This document shows, piece after piece, positions 40,490 to 53,934 of a stretch of 64,000 bases of DNA. The notes beneath the pieces were generated by a model that did no database searches, was not told the DNA's origin, and worked only from the letters and a program-made list of their open reading frames with translations. Every line of letters begins with the position of its first letter. Positions within the stretch are counted from its first letter, which is position 1. The DNA comes from Paramyrothecium sp. XJ0827 (Eukaryota > Ascomycota > Sordariomycetes > Hypocreales > Stachybotryaceae), in contig JAJFPB010000007.1 in the NCBI GenBank assembly GCA_020881915.1, positions 3,534,001 through 3,598,000 of the forward strand, given 5' to 3'. The position numbers and the translations under genes are program-made.

Positions 40490-43400
40490 CTTGGTATTGT
40501 GTGCTTTGTCGCGAGATGTGAAATGACGAGATGAAAGACAAGAGATATCACTGGCAACCCGGCAGCTTACAACATGGCATATGAGAGAAGTAGGATCTGC
40601 GGAGTTCACTGTACGAAGGAGTAAGCCTGGATGGTTTGTGCTGATGGTAGATGACTCAAATGATCCCACGGAAGGAGGACTAGAGTTATAGATGAAAACT
40701 GGAGCGTGTAATCCAAGCTGCCTGGGCCGCACTAGATCTTCCCATGTAAATCCCCCGATGATATAAAGAGAACACTGAGCCTTTCCGCTACGTGAACATG
40801 GGGCAAGGCATCAAGACAAGAGCATGGCGCAGGGATCAGCAACCATGGGTCCGACGCTTATCACCAGCATCCCCAGCATCCCCAGTGTTGCTGGCCAAAG
40901 ATCGTGCACAACGATACCGCAAACGATCTGGTGAGGTGTGAGCATTGACATCAAAGGTACGTCAAGTGAAACGGCAAAGGTGAATCCTTCGAGCTTCAAG
41001 TTGGGATGTGAGGATGGTCCCCTGCACTCGTAGAGTAGCGTAGGACCTCATTACTGAGTTGCAGGCAAGGGTCGCTGTGGTCCATCGTAGTGGTTTTCGG
41101 ACGACGGTCAGGGATGGCGGCCAACTGATTGGCCTTTCATTTTTAGGAGGGCCAGACTATCCCTCCAAAAATAGAAACCCTGTGCACATAAAATTTCACT
41201 TATGACATCCTCGGCGCCAGGGGTATTGCGAGCCTAAGTTGGGAAACAGGATGAAGGCAGAATCGCCACGAGAGTTCGCCCGGGGTGGTGCCTGTGGAAT
41301 GATTGTCGAATTGGTGTCCCAAAGAAATGTGAAGCTGGAGAAAGCGAGCAGTGGCATGCGCAACAGTGCACACAGATCACGTGGCGTAGGATGAGGCAGT
41401 CACAGGCTTGCGAGACGGCACGGTCCAAAGGAGTCGTGTTGCATGATGAGGTTTTAGGTAGCTCGGGGCCTGCGAGAGCCCAACCCCACGTCATGACTTA
41501 TATCCTCTCCTTCGAAGCTATCTGACAACGGCGCCGACCTTGACAAGAGCGATTTCTTATCGGCGATCAACCGTTGCATTACCGATTCTGCTGAGCCGCC
41601 GACGAGGCTGTAGGATTGCATGGTGACGGTGGCGAATATTGAAGCAAGCCGTAGGCCTGCAAAAAGGGAACCCAGCTGAGCGGGGAGAGTCAGAGGATTC
41701 AAGGGATTGTCCCACGGCACTTCGAATCGCCAGTAACGCCCACACCAGCTAGGGTTGCATCAAGGCAGGCGCAGTATTCGCGCGCAAGGTCTGCGCTTGA
41801 GAACTGAAGATCACATCGCTGGCGGACATGGAGCGGAGCTTTGCTTTGCCCAGGCTCGCGGTTTGCGAGTTGGAATTCCGCCCGGTCAGACGAATTCGGC
41901 TCTCACACCGACGATCTTCCAAGAATTGGAAAATGGTGAGACGCTTGACCAATAGGAAGGACGGACAAGAATGTCAGAGTTGAGACTTGCCTGCGTCGAA
42001 CGTCGTTCAGGCTGTGGCAGCAAAAGGAACGAAGTGTGACCAGTAACAACTCTCACGGTCACGCCTCCATGCTGGTCGCTCACCACGTCGATTGCATTCT
42101 AACCGCACCATGCGGCGCTGCACGGAAGTTGCACGGGGAAACGAGGCTTCTTAGACATAACAAGGTTCTGCCGATGTAGCCGCGATTATTGCAAGCGAAG
42201 AAACCAACATCATTTGTGATCGGTGGTTGAAGGGTGCGCAAAGGCCGCTACGGATCAGCAGCTGCAACCCGCCACAGAGGGGGCATAGTTTATTGTTTCG
42301 AGGCGAGACGATTATGCTTCCACTGTCATCTATCACTTTGGGCGCGAATCGGTCGACGCGGTGAGACGTGACCGGCCTTCTTCGTGTTTTAAAATAAGTG
42401 GGTGGCGGCGCCCTTGAGCGACCGAACCCTTCGCCGTGAGCCGAGCCTGGACGGAGCGTGTGTATGCGTTGGGGTAAAATGTTGCCTCATCATCACCTCG
42501 AAATGCTAAGAGTGCGCCTACCATTCTGGATCGGCAAATCGGAACACATGCGGAAGCGGGCGACAACAGCGTAACAGCCCTTGCTTTTTTGAGATTCCAC
42601 CGAGTCATCATAGTCGACAATTCCGGTGACAGTGGTCGCTGTCTCTCGTGGCCCGCGGCACAGTAATCTGAGTTCTTCTTTAGACACGGGCTGATTCCAG
42701 ATGAAAACTAGTGTCACCATGGAGCATTGTCGGGGACCAGAGGCGTGCAAACTTTGTCACCCTTGACGGCATGGCTTCATTCGATCAGGCTTGCGTGCTC
42801 GTGTCATGACCTTTGTTGACCGACCTTCAAGCCGTCGCCCTCGCCATTCTGGTAGTGGACTTGACGCATCCCGAGGCGAGGCGCCTGAGCTGCGAAGACA
42901 TGCACCGCTGGTGGATGCCGGACTCAACCTAGTGTAGTTCGGTTAGCACATGGGCTCGCTAGCAAACGGGCAGGCATATTTCGGATGGAACCTCCGACTT
43001 CTAAAAGTCATTCACGAGTCAATCGCAGACTGGCTTACTACCAAGAAGCATCGGTCCTCAGCTTCACATGGCCATGGGCAAAGCAGTGTGCATTCCATTT
43101 TGCACCCTGTGCTGCCCACGGTCTGCAGCCCAGCCCTTGCGTGGTGACCACGAGTACAGGGACAGTGCCAGTAGCCTGGCAACTTTAGTCACTTGATAGT
43201 ACCCACTGTTGGTGAATGGGATTACCGTGCCCATCGGCTGACGGTCCTCGAAGGCACCACTAAAGTGTCACAAGCAACAGCTGAATGGACGACAAAAGCC
43301 AGGTAAGGAAAAGTGGGCTGGCCAACACTGAAGAGAAAAGGGTACGGGGTGTACTTGACCCTGCTACATCATTGTGGACGATGCACAGGGCAGTTGCAGT

Positions 43401-46400
43401 GTCGCAGGGAATGCCAAATTTGAACCCATGGTTAACAATGCTTGCCGAACTTGCGTTGGTGGAATAGATAATGTGCATATGGCTGAATGCATTGCGTGAT
43501 AGTCGATTCCAAGGTTACGCTTCCCAATGCAGTCCAGGCCCGGAAGCAGTGTCCACTTCAAGCGTGCTGTGGACAATGATTGCGTGGACATCGGCTGTTG
43601 GCGTTTTCCCCCCATCTGACCCTCCGTACTCCGTACAGAGTGGCATACTACGAGATGCGCCAGCTCGTGATGGGATGGGATGGGATTTTGCCCCTCCTGA
43701 GGATACTGAACCTTGTCAGAACACGGACACTGCGCTGGAGAGGGGCTGACTGTGTGGTGAGCCTCGGCCATACCCTAGTGAGGTCGCAATTGGTGCTGAA
43801 CCCGTAACCGTGCCTCAAGCCGTGCGATTTGCCCTGCTACACTCTGACAAACCAGGCCATTGCTAATTTGTACTGTATCAGATGTGGAGTGAAGCGCAGG
43901 ACCGGCCGGGACTAGGGGTAGGCACACGGAATGCTACGGCTCAGGCCGATGGCGTCTGGTACGGGTTACGGAACTGCATCTTTACCATGCCAATGAACGT
44001 GAGCCGCGAGGGGGTGCCTGGCTGCAATGTACGGACATGTTTTTCTCCCTGACCAGAGTCATGGCTGGGAACACCGCAAGAGGGCAATGCCAATCCGCCT
44101 TGTCGAGGTTCGGTTTTTTGCACCGTTCCCTTAGAGACGAACAGCCCTGTCTTGGCCAAGCGCCGTTTAATGAGGATAAATTGCGAGACATATCAAGACG
44201 GTCGAGGCACGGCCATCCCAATCTGCGCCCTTGCTGACGGCGGTTGCAGCGAGCGAACGGAGGGAAGGTGATCTTCGGGGTAATGTAAAACTGGGCTTCA
44301 AAGCCGGCCATGCCAATCTGCGCCGTCACCTCAGCTCCGCCTACCATTGCCTGGAGGCCACGGGGGTAGCCACTGGCTGCCAGACACTGTGCTGGCTCAC
44401 CTGGCCCATCTAATCAGAACGAGGCAATAGCGAGATACGCATTATAGGCCCGTCTTGGCCTTCGGTGGGCGTCTCATCAATGACCATGGAATGACCGGGA
44501 ATAGTTACGTGTGCTGGTGGCTGGGGGGACGGACGGCGCTCCATGGACAAGCCAGAGGCAATCCAGTAGTCGGACAAAAGACACTAATTTTGATCCAGAC
44601 TTTTGCGTGCCATCGAGCCGGCGTGGCTATCGCAATCATGATGGAGATGCCCACTTGGTCCGGGACTGGGTTTGAATGGAGAGGATTAGCGGGAAAAGCC
44701 CCGAACAACGAAAAAGGGTTGTTTGTGCAGAGGACGAGTTTGACGGGTTGTGTTCAAGGCCATGAGGTACTATGTTGCGGTGGGCAGGTGAGGTTAGAAG
44801 CTCAGGTAAAAGAAAGTACTTGCGTACCTTAGCGGTCCCAGCTCCGTCGACGTGTGCAGGTATTGTATTGTGCTAAAATCCCACCGTTCCCGCCCCCTCC
44901 CTTTGGAGAGATGGGGCTAAATCTCTTCGCGATTTCCTGTAGCCCATCGGCTGAGAGATGGATCAACGGAATGTCAAAGGCGCTGATGAATGACAGTGGT
45001 GAATAGAATCATGAGTGAGTTGATTGACCGATTGAATGCAGGTTGTGTCGGAGGACAGGGCAAGGTACCTTAATGAGAAGGGAGGCAATGAGTGGAAGAG
45101 CAATGGGGGAAGGGGGCGTCTCTAGTAATACTGTGCGTTTGACGATTGCGCACCGTGAGTGCCGCGGCCACCGTACTCGTGGCCTGTCGCTTCCTGTGGA
45201 GTGTCACCCTAAGCCAGACCATGCCAAACCCAGCAAAAGAAAAGCAGTGATCAAGCCCAAGATGGTGTTAAAGTGCTTGCATATGGGACATTTCGCGGCC
45301 CATCCATCCCCTACGGACGAGGGGATACCCATGCTGGTCGCCAGCAAGCGGCAGGGCGTTGCTGAGCGCAATATTGCTGCTGTAGCCTTGGAATGCCACC
45401 ATTTTGTTTTTTTTTTCTCCTGGTCTCCTTTTTAGGATTACCCTGATTTATGACACACAAAGCAGCATTTTGCCCTGTACGGACTAGGTGCCTATGCAGG
45501 TAAAGTAGGCGGCTGTATTGATCAAGCATGATATTAATTACCGTGCGGTTGATTATACTTCCAGCAACAAAATCCATCTTACGGTAAGGTAGCCTTCGGC
45601 CGAGGGATTCGCGCATGCATAACAGTGCTGATTCTCATCTTAGTAGTGTATAGCCTTACCTTGCATGCCTTAAATCTTACCTTACGTCTCCTTGCCTCGC
45701 CTTTCATTTTGGTTTTGCGTTGCCTCGGGCTGGATCAGTGCATTGCCACGGTGCATGTGCTTCGTTGATTCGTCGACCGAACCTCTCGGAGTCGCCAAAG
45801 TGGGCATCGAGCACCAGTCAACGTACCTTCAAATGATTCAACCCACTACATGGCTAGTGGGACAAGAAGGGTGTCACCACGCCAGGCCAAGCGGCCACTT
45901 TCTCGCCCTTCCGCGGGCGTGCAGTTGTGTCCAAGGCGGCTCACGACACAGGCCTTTTGAAAAGAGCAAGCCGCGAGGAATTTCGGTGGAGCCAGATCCT
46001 GGGCACGGGCTATTGGCCAAATGGAGGAGGATTCGGGAGGTGACATGCACAAGCATAAAAGTACACGCACAAGTCGTCGCCCAAAGCCGAAAACCCTCAC
46101 CAAGACAGTACATCCCTGGGGACCTTACCTTACCTTACATTAGGTACCTAGACGAATGGACGAATGGACAAGCGCTGACCCTTGCCATCTACGGCTAACC
46201 TCGAGGCAGTGGATTTGTTGATGCCTCCCGTTTGCTAAATGATTGAATACCCAGTTTCGCCATGACTGCGTGACGTAGCTCTGCACACTTCTTGGGATAT
46301 GCTAGCTCCTCGCTTTTATAGACGGGTTTCTCTTTTTCTCGAGTCCTCCCCTCCCATGTACTATTATCGCGGTGACAAGGACGAACGGGCAGAGTACCAT

Positions 46401-48653
46401 AGGCCGGCTGCACAGGGCATACGGAGTCGGCCACAAGTCTCCTCCGTGAGACGAGGGGAGGGAGGGGCCTGGCATGGTGTTCTGATGGTGGGCCCAGCCT
46501 TTTTGGCGGACGGGGGGAGCTAGGAGTTGTCTATTGGCTGCTTTCCTGGAACAGACAGGCCTGGCCCCCTTGGAAGAGAGAATGGTGGATTGATTGATGA
46601 TGTGTGCACGGAGTATGGTTAGCTGGCTCGTACATTACCGAACGGTGAGCAGGCATGGGCAGGATGGGGCTGGTCGATTTTCCTGTTTGACTTTGGAGCT
46701 GGCAGAATTAAATTGTTTGAATTAAACGTGTCTGAACACGCCTCGGCCTGCTCAAGGTGGGTGCGGTTGACGAGAGTGAGCCGAGCAGGTACTCGTGCCG
46801 TCATGGGCAGGTGTTTACAGGTTCCCCTGGTCTTGGGAACGCAGAGGCCAGGAGCGTACAGGCAGGAGAAATGGCCAATCTCCAAGTACCTGTACCGTCC
46901 CTGTACGCCCCTCTCCTCCGGCCTATACTTGACGGGACCATCGGAGACCGCACAGTGCAGACAAGAGGGTTGCGGGCGGCGGAGGAAGCAGATTGCAGTG
47001 ACCAGAACCACCACCAGAACAGGCGAACCACACACGAGACCTTGGCGAGCTGCGTTTCCCTCCCTGGCTGCGGGTGGCTCTTAGGGATGCCCTTGGCCCG
47101 CTGGGTGTTGGGCGGTGTCAGCTGGGGCGCCACCACGGGCCCCCCAGTCCGTCGCAGGGAAGAAAAAAGCTACCTTAACTTGCCTTAGCTGCTACCCGTG
47201 CTGCGCAGCGCTGCATACCCGCCTGAGCCCAGTGAGACTTTGGTGTGCCACTATTGATGATTCGAGGCGGAAGTCGGCCAACACGAGAGAGCACCGAGGA
47301 AGCCCACTAAAGGGAAAGAAGAAGAAGAAGAAACAACAAGAATGAGAAAAAGCAACAAATCGAATGGACTATAGCCAGAACCTGGCCAGCCCAGTCGGTT
47401 CAGTCCAATCCCAATCCGAATCCTGGCTTGCACTCAGCCACGGAGAGAAAGCGAGAGAGTGTGAGAAGAGCCTTGTATCCCGGCACAAAGCACGGTGCCA
47501 TGTACGGTGCGGTGCGGTAGCGTGAGGTGTAGCGAGAGGAAGCAAACGCAATGTCACTGCACTGTATGGGTGGCCCTCCCCTTCGCCGGGGAAAGTCGTT
47601 AGGGTGGTACATGCGTCCTGGCTGCAACTTCGCTTCCGCCTCGGGTACCTCCAAGGCGCAGGCAGCTGGTGGGTGTGTCTGTGTGAGTTCCCTGCCTTTT
47701 CCCTCCCCCCCCTTCCCCCTTCAAGGTCCCAGCAGGTACATGCACTAGTACCTCGTAGTCCATGGGTGGGATGTCTGGGAAGGAAACGACACTCCGCCAA
47801 CGGAACGAGTCTCCAGAACGACGGCACCGTCGAACCACACACACCTTCACGAACATGCAACCGTCCCTTCTTGCTCCTTGTCACTTCTCTTCTCACCTTT
47901 TTACTCCTCCTCCTCTTCCTCTCTCTGCCTCTTTTCTCTCTCCCTTTTCCTTGCCTTCACCGTTTTCCTCCCTCGCCGCCCTAGCCTGGCGTCCTTTCTA
48001 ATTGACAGTCCTGCCCGTTGCCAAGCTCCGCCTGCCAGTGACATTTCGAGGTCCCGGTTCGATTTCAGGGCAGCTCAAACTGCAACCCGGTGCAAGCACA
48101 GCAAACGCCCTCTCCTATCGAACCTGCGATCCGAGCACTTGCGTTGGGCTTTTGCCAGGAAACCTTGCCGAGGCATCCTCCCGAAGCCTTCTCCTGGTGC
48201 ATCTTCTGTTCCGACATGGCTGCAAACTGTACATGAGGCCCGCCAGACCCACGACTTGATAGTCGTCATACCTGCTTCACGGAGGAGGACCGATCTTTGG
48301 ACACCTGCACGAAACGGCACATCTCGATGCAACAGAAGTCGGAAATCGAGCAAAACCAATCATAGTACGATTCGTCGAGTCGTAAATTTTGGAGCCGGGT
48401 CTCTCACCCCCCTTGCCCACTTACACGACAGTCGCCCGCACACACAAGCTAATTTGCAGTGCTCTCGATGCCGGCATTTTGACCTCAACTTCACCCGTGG
48501 ATCACGACTACCGTCTCATACCTTCGATTGCCAGCCCGCCACACTGGTTTTTTTTCTCTCTTCCGCAATACCTATTCACGCCACTTCTGCACCACCACGA
48601 CAACGCCCATCTGCCTTGATTCCTATTCGTTGTTTCCCCTCCTTCCCATACTC
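40490..48653. other. 8.2-kb gene-poor interval
   Basis: The longest region without a supported gene. Dozens of frames of 60-170 codons occur on both strands, none with a domain motif or coherent splicing. The left end is the receptor promoter and the right 1 kb is the pyrimidine-rich leader of the cyclin gene. CTTAC pentamers occur at 45676-45685 and 46124-46138, and TACTCCGTAC at about 43627-43636. A purine GAA run lies near 47320-47333. Non-coding transcripts cannot be judged from sequence alone. Confidence 0.45.
46124..46138 (+). repeat. CTTAC pentamer, three copies
   Basis: Three exact tandem CTTAC units, identical to those at 30156-30170 and 58343-58357. Confidence 0.8.
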
Positions 48654-50858
48654 ATGTCGGTTGAAATCAGTTCTTGGACCTCACAACTCCCACCGCTGTC
48701 CCTTCGAGCTCGTGGCCAGGCGGCTACTTCAGGTCCAGTTGGTACCCCACGGAAACTTTTAAAGTCATACGACAGTGCCCTTCTACTGTCCGGTTTCAGG
48801 ACGCCGCCGGTTGACGATATGAGCACTGCCTACCAGCCTCCCATGGCCGCCTACGGTAATCATGGCATTCACAATTACCCCCAGACGTTGGCCTCCTCCC
48901 GACCACGACCCGTCGTAAACGAACCTCGAAGCTCGCAACAATACCGACAGCCACAAACACAAATGCAACAATCGCTGTTTCCACAGCAAGCCCAGCCCGC
49001 AGCAGTCGCCACACAAGCACGGAACATGCCTGCCTCGATACTGGCACAGCTTCTCCCTGGCTCGAACCACACCACAAGACCATCCACCCCGGCATCCGAT
49101 GTGTCTGGCACCCTGGCCTCCCAAGGAGTGAGCGCATCTCGACGGGGATCTGATTCACTGGTCTTCCATAGCCTGCAAATACCAAAGTGCATAAGTGCGA
49201 CAGGCGGGAACCTGGCTGAGTTCGCTGCTCAGGTGAGTCTATACCAAAGATCCTTCTACCATTTGTCTAACTAGTGCATAGATGACCTGCCTTTTCTGGT
49301 TTCAATCCGTCGACGACTTGAAGCAGGCCGAGAACATTCGATCTAGGCCATCAAATGCACCTATACCACGACTACCTGCGCTTGCGAAACCTTACGAACA
49401 ATTCCGTAAATGGGTCTACTCTGTGCTGTCCACGACCCAGGTAACGCAAAATGTGATACTCTTGGCACTCCTGTTCATCTACCGATTGAAGATGTCCACC
49501 CCGCAAATCAAGGGCCGAGCTGGCAGCGAATATCGTTTGTTGACAGTTGCTCTAATGTTGGGTAACAAATGTGAGAAATCAGCTTGCACTTGTGGTTGAG
49601 TAGCGCAAACCGCTCATACTGACTGACCCTGATAGTTCTCGACGATAATACATATACAAACAAGACATGGGCGGAGGTGTCGTGCTTCGCTGTGCAGGAG
49701 ATACACGTCATGGAGGTAGAGTTTCTGAGTAACATGCGGTACAACCTCCTGGCTTCCGAAGCAGAGTGGGAAGAATGGCTGGTCAAGCTCTCGCACTTCC
49801 ACGAGTACTACGAGCGGGCTCTAAGGCTTCCGGCGTCACCACTGCGAATCACCTCGCCTACCAACAAGAACTTCATCAACTCGCCAATTCCTTCACCCAC
49901 TGGCACCTCTATGCCCTCGGCCGCCGATCTCCTTCCTATTACCCCCTCGGCGGCAACGAATTTCTCGCCCAGCTCTAGTCAATCGCACAATTGGTCTGCG
50001 TACCAGGCAAACGCCATTTCGCCCCTGGCTGCGAAGCCTACAATGGAGTTCCCCGCCTCCCGCAAGCGAAGCGTCGAGGAGGACATCCAGGAGCATCCGG
50101 CGAAGCGCGTGGCACCACCCAGATTGGCACAGGTCTCCGCAGCGGGCATGACTGCTAGGCCTAACGGTCCAGCCGAAGTTGCACGACTCCCAGTCCCCCC
50201 TCAGTTGACGCTCGTTACGAACCAGCAGCCGCAGGGGCACCCGGCACCTTATTCAACTCCGAATGGCTACCCCACTTCTGTTAGCGTTACGAATCAAGGA
50301 CTCGTATCGCTGCCTCCCCTTCAACCCGGCGTTCGTGCAATGTCCACGGTCTACAACCCCCCGGTCACGGGTCTGGCGCAGCAGGCGCCGGCCCCAGGCC
50401 CGACCGGACCTTCACTGCCCCCTGCAACGTACGCAGCAGCCACGATTCCTTCCCACCCACAGCTAGGCTTCGGCACGCCCAGCAAACATCAGAGTCCCGC
50501 TCCGTTGGCAGCCTTTGGCTCGTCGCCAATGATTGAGCACTTCGGACCAGCCTCTTCGGTGCACACGCCTATTTCTCACACCCCCATGGCCAACTCACCG
50601 AGTGTCTACTTGCAGCAGCGAAACAGCCCTTACAAGCCGATCCGCCATGTCAACACTCTGCTTTACCCTCCTCCTTCGGCATCCTTGGATCAGTATCACC
50701 TAGCAGTTCCCGTGCAACCGACTCAGATGCATTATCAGCCACTCGGGCGACGCAACGATTTGCGGACAGGCGTCGTTCCCGAATTTGTCATGTACAATCG
50801 AGCCCAGCATATGCCTTTACCCTCCCAGGGCCCACCGCCGGGTCACTTTGGGCCTTAG
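48654..50858 (+). CDS. Clg1-like Pho80-family cyclin
   Basis: Three exons, 48654-49232, 49282-49570 and 49636-50858, encode 696 residues. Introns are 49 and 65 nt, GT-AG. The N-terminal 190 residues are Gln/Pro-rich. The cyclin box spans about 190-340: MTCLFWFQSVDDL, TTQVTQNVILLALLFIYRL, KGRAGSEYRLLTVALMLGNK joined by splicing to FLDDNTYTNKTWAEVS, then HVMEVEFLSNMRYNLL. This matches the Clg1 type, a Pho85-associated cyclin in yeast. The C-terminal half is Pro/Ser/Gln-rich, low complexity, with KRSVEEDIQEHPAKR as a possible nuclear signal. It likely targets a Pho85-type CDK in nutrient or stress signalling. The start at 48654 is the upstream in-frame ATG closest to the conserved SGFRTPPVDDM segment; a start at 48822 is possible. 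Confidence 0.85.
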
Positions 50859-52873
50859 GAACGACAACAGTGTATCCCGGTTGCGTGGCTGCCAGGCTTC
50901 ACTCACTCATACGATCCTGCACTTCGAAAGTAAGCTATGGAGCGTCAGCCATGACGCCGCATGCGAAAATGGCTTCTTGTTGAGCAAGATTCATGTACAA
51001 TTCTTCGATTTTTTTTATTATAAATGTTTCCTACCCGGTTGGTAGAGGTCGCATTGCATGCATGGAATGGGGCGTTTGTTTACACAGCATCTGTCATTTT
51101 TCATTCTTCTTCCTTTTCTAGTTCTTTGTACTTCGTGTCAGGCTTGACCGCGGCCGCGAACCTGCGATGCCCTAGGCCTTGAGCGTGTTTCGAGCAGGAG
51201 TCTCCAGGGTTTGTAGGGTTTGTTGAACCACGACATAGGAAGGAAACGGCTGCAGAAGCAGCTGGCCACGGTATCCTCAAAGAGGAAATGCATTCGTTCG
51301 TTTGGCAGGGAATGGCCATGGGGAAACCTTGATAGAGAAGAGGGTCAGCAATGACGTCCCTTGGCAGCCTTTGATTGAGGCTGGTTCAGGTCAAAATAGG
51401 TATCTTAGGTAGATGGTAAATGAATGAACAGTGACGCAGGCAACGCTTGGTTACTGCATTGACGTCAGCCCAGCTCTCTCTGCCGGCCGTCGTATCGACT
51501 GAAGCCTTGCTGCGAGCAGCTAGGACCTCGTAGCTCTCACGTCTGGAGCGAATCTCAAATGTGGCCCACCGACTTCGTGTTAGTCGTGGGTCCTCACTTC
51601 GGCTAGACCTGATTTTAGAGGTGCAGCAATTTGAGCAATTGATCTACTGTTATTATGCCTACGCTTATGGCAGGGGGGTCACAGCCAAATACGAATTCAA
51701 GTTTTCTCTTTGCTTTTTACCCGCATTTGCGATCCAAACTCCTCCAAATTCTCGTATAGGAACATGCATGCATGCGGGCTTTATGCGCTTCTTACCACGA
51801 GGAACATAAATTCTCTTTGTGTTTTCTGTTTCGGTACGACAGACTGGTTTTGTCGTGATGCGCAAGCCTTTGGTAATGAGACGAGGTTGAGGTGAGGCTG
51901 TTGGGAAGCGCGTGCGTACAGGTACCTTCATAGCAATGGTTGCCCAGGTTGCCGACGAAAAGAGTTGCATTGGCTGCTCATCATGGATGCACTCCATCCA
52001 ATCCAAGTCCGGCTTTGAGCTTCCCTGGCTCAATAGAGTAATGGTACCTGATTCACTGTTAGTACCGGTACTTTCCACTCAGCTCAAGGGCACGGGCGGA
52101 AAAAGGCCGGCAAATCTTGTTCCCTTTGCTGCAAGGAGGCGCCCCGGCCAGCTGGACGTTCTCCCTCCCTCCCTCTCCCCCTCTGGCCTTGGAAAGCCTG
52201 GTTTCTCAGTCCCACCCGCATCCCTTTTCCACGGCAACCGTCTCCTCCCGTCGAGACGCAAGGTCAGCAAAAACCTCCCAGGCTATCCTACCACACGACT
52301 CGGCAACGCGATACCGGGGGGCGGGGAATCAATTTCGCTCAGCCTTGCATTTCTTGCGTCTATTCACTCGCTTTCGGTTTTTCTCCGCCATCATCCACTC
52401 TCTCTCGAAGCCACACCCCGACCCAGGCGCCCCCTAGTCTTGCTTCACGACGTCGTTTCCTCCCTCATTGTCGAGCGCTTTTTATCACGACGAGGCTTTC
52501 CACGATCGCTTCTCCTATACCGAGTTTCTCCGTAATCCAGCGCAAGCAGTGTTCGTGTCGGGACCTGTCGCCTCATCGCCCACCTAGATTTTGCGTCGCC
52601 TATCACTTACCCGGTGGTCATATCTCCGCATACAATCCCTTGCGCCGGTGTCGAACATAAATTTCCGACGACGAGCGAGTTGCGGACAGCGTGACGGGTT
52701 ATTCCGAGACATTGGAGTGCATCTTCTGTCTGCGTTGATCGATTGCCATATCCGCCAACCTGGTCTCTCCATTGTCGTTGCGCGAACGTATAATTACCTA
52801 CGAATAAACATCTCTACCCCGACATAGGTGGCCCTCGAAACCAGTTACCCTCGGATCACTTTCGCTGCCCGTC
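50859..52873. other. Intergenic region between cyclin and CHS7
   Basis: Cyclin 3' flank, then the CHS7 promoter and a long, pyrimidine-rich leader (about 52140-52500). Frames such as 51912-52535 have the composition of CT-rich leader DNA and no domain motif. Confidence 0.5.
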
Positions 52874-53934
52874 ATGTCGGGCTTCGGCGACTTCACGTCG
52901 GTCTGCGAGACGGCGCCTCTGCCGCTCTGCGCCTCCGTCGGCCCCGTTATGTCGGCCACGGGTCGTGTTGGTATCGAGCCCGAGTGCTACGCTCGCAACA
53001 TTGAGCTTGCCAACACGGTCATTTTCGAGGGTGCCGCGTCCGCCATGCACATCGCGGCTCTGGTCATGACTGTCATCATGATTCTACACGTGCGCAGCAA
53101 GTTCACCGCTGTTGGCCGCAAGGAGATTCTTACCTTCTTTTACTGCTACATGCTGCTGACCTTCATTTCCTTGGTTGTCGACGCGGGTGTTGTTCCTCCT
53201 GGCAGCGACCCTTGGCCCTATTTCGTCAGTGTCCAGAACGGCCTTACGAGTGGTCTGATCACCTGCCTTCTGATCAATGGTTTCGTTGGATTCCAGCTTT
53301 ACGAAGATGGCACGCCGCTTTCCGTGTGGATGCTGCGACTCTGCTCGCTCGTCGCATTCGCCATCACGTTCCTCGTTTCCCTCGCCACGTTCAAAAGCTG
53401 GGTCGGCCTCAGCCCGACCAAGACTATCGGTCTGTTCATCGTACTATACCTGCTCAATGCTGTGCAGCTTTTCGTGTACGTTGCGATGCAGATCCTGCTG
53501 GTGGTGCGAACGCTTCAGGACCGGTGGCCGCTGGGAGATATCGCTTTCGGCATCTTCTTCTTCGTTGCGGGCCAGGTTATCCTGTACGCCTTCAGCAGCA
53601 AGATCTGCAATGCTGTCAGCCATTACCTGGACGGCCTTTTCTTTGCAACCTTCTGCAACCTGCTAGGTGTGATGATGGTGTACAAGGTATGTTCGAAACT
53701 ACGGAGCGCCTTGGATATTGACTTTTGCTAACGTACTTGCAGTACTGGGATTCCATCACGCAAGAAGACCTCGAATTCTCGGTCGGAACTAGGATGAACA
53801 ACTGGGAGGTCAAGGAGCTTCTGCCTGAGGACGATCGTCGAACGACAGTATATGCAGACGACCCTCTCGGTCACACGAGCGCTTACGACATGCCTTACTC
53901 GCCTGGAGCGGCACGGTACTCGGCCAAGTACTAG
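52874..53934 (+). CDS. CHS7: Chitin synthase export chaperone Chs7
   Basis: Two exons, 52874-53686 and 53743-53934, encode 334 residues. The 56-nt intron (GTATGT to CAG) joins MMVYK to YWDSITQEDLEF. The product begins MSGFGDFTSVCETAPLPLC and has seven hydrophobic segments from about residue 50 to 270. VGIEPECYARNIELANT, NGFVGFQLYEDGTPLS and SHYLDGLFF are conserved Chs7 stretches. The tail after the last helix is short and acidic. Chs7 resides in the ER membrane and is needed for export of class IV chitin synthase (Chs3 type) to the cell surface, so it supports cell-wall chitin synthesis. Length and topology are normal. Confidence 0.95.

Noticed and set aside
48057..48075. GGTTCGATTTC, resembling a tRNA B box
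   Set aside because: Flanking bases do not pair as a T-stem and no acceptor stem is found.
47878..48762. 294-codon frame before the cyclin gene
   Set aside because: Ser/Phe/Leu-rich start from CT-rich leader DNA, no motif, and it overlaps the cyclin start in another frame.
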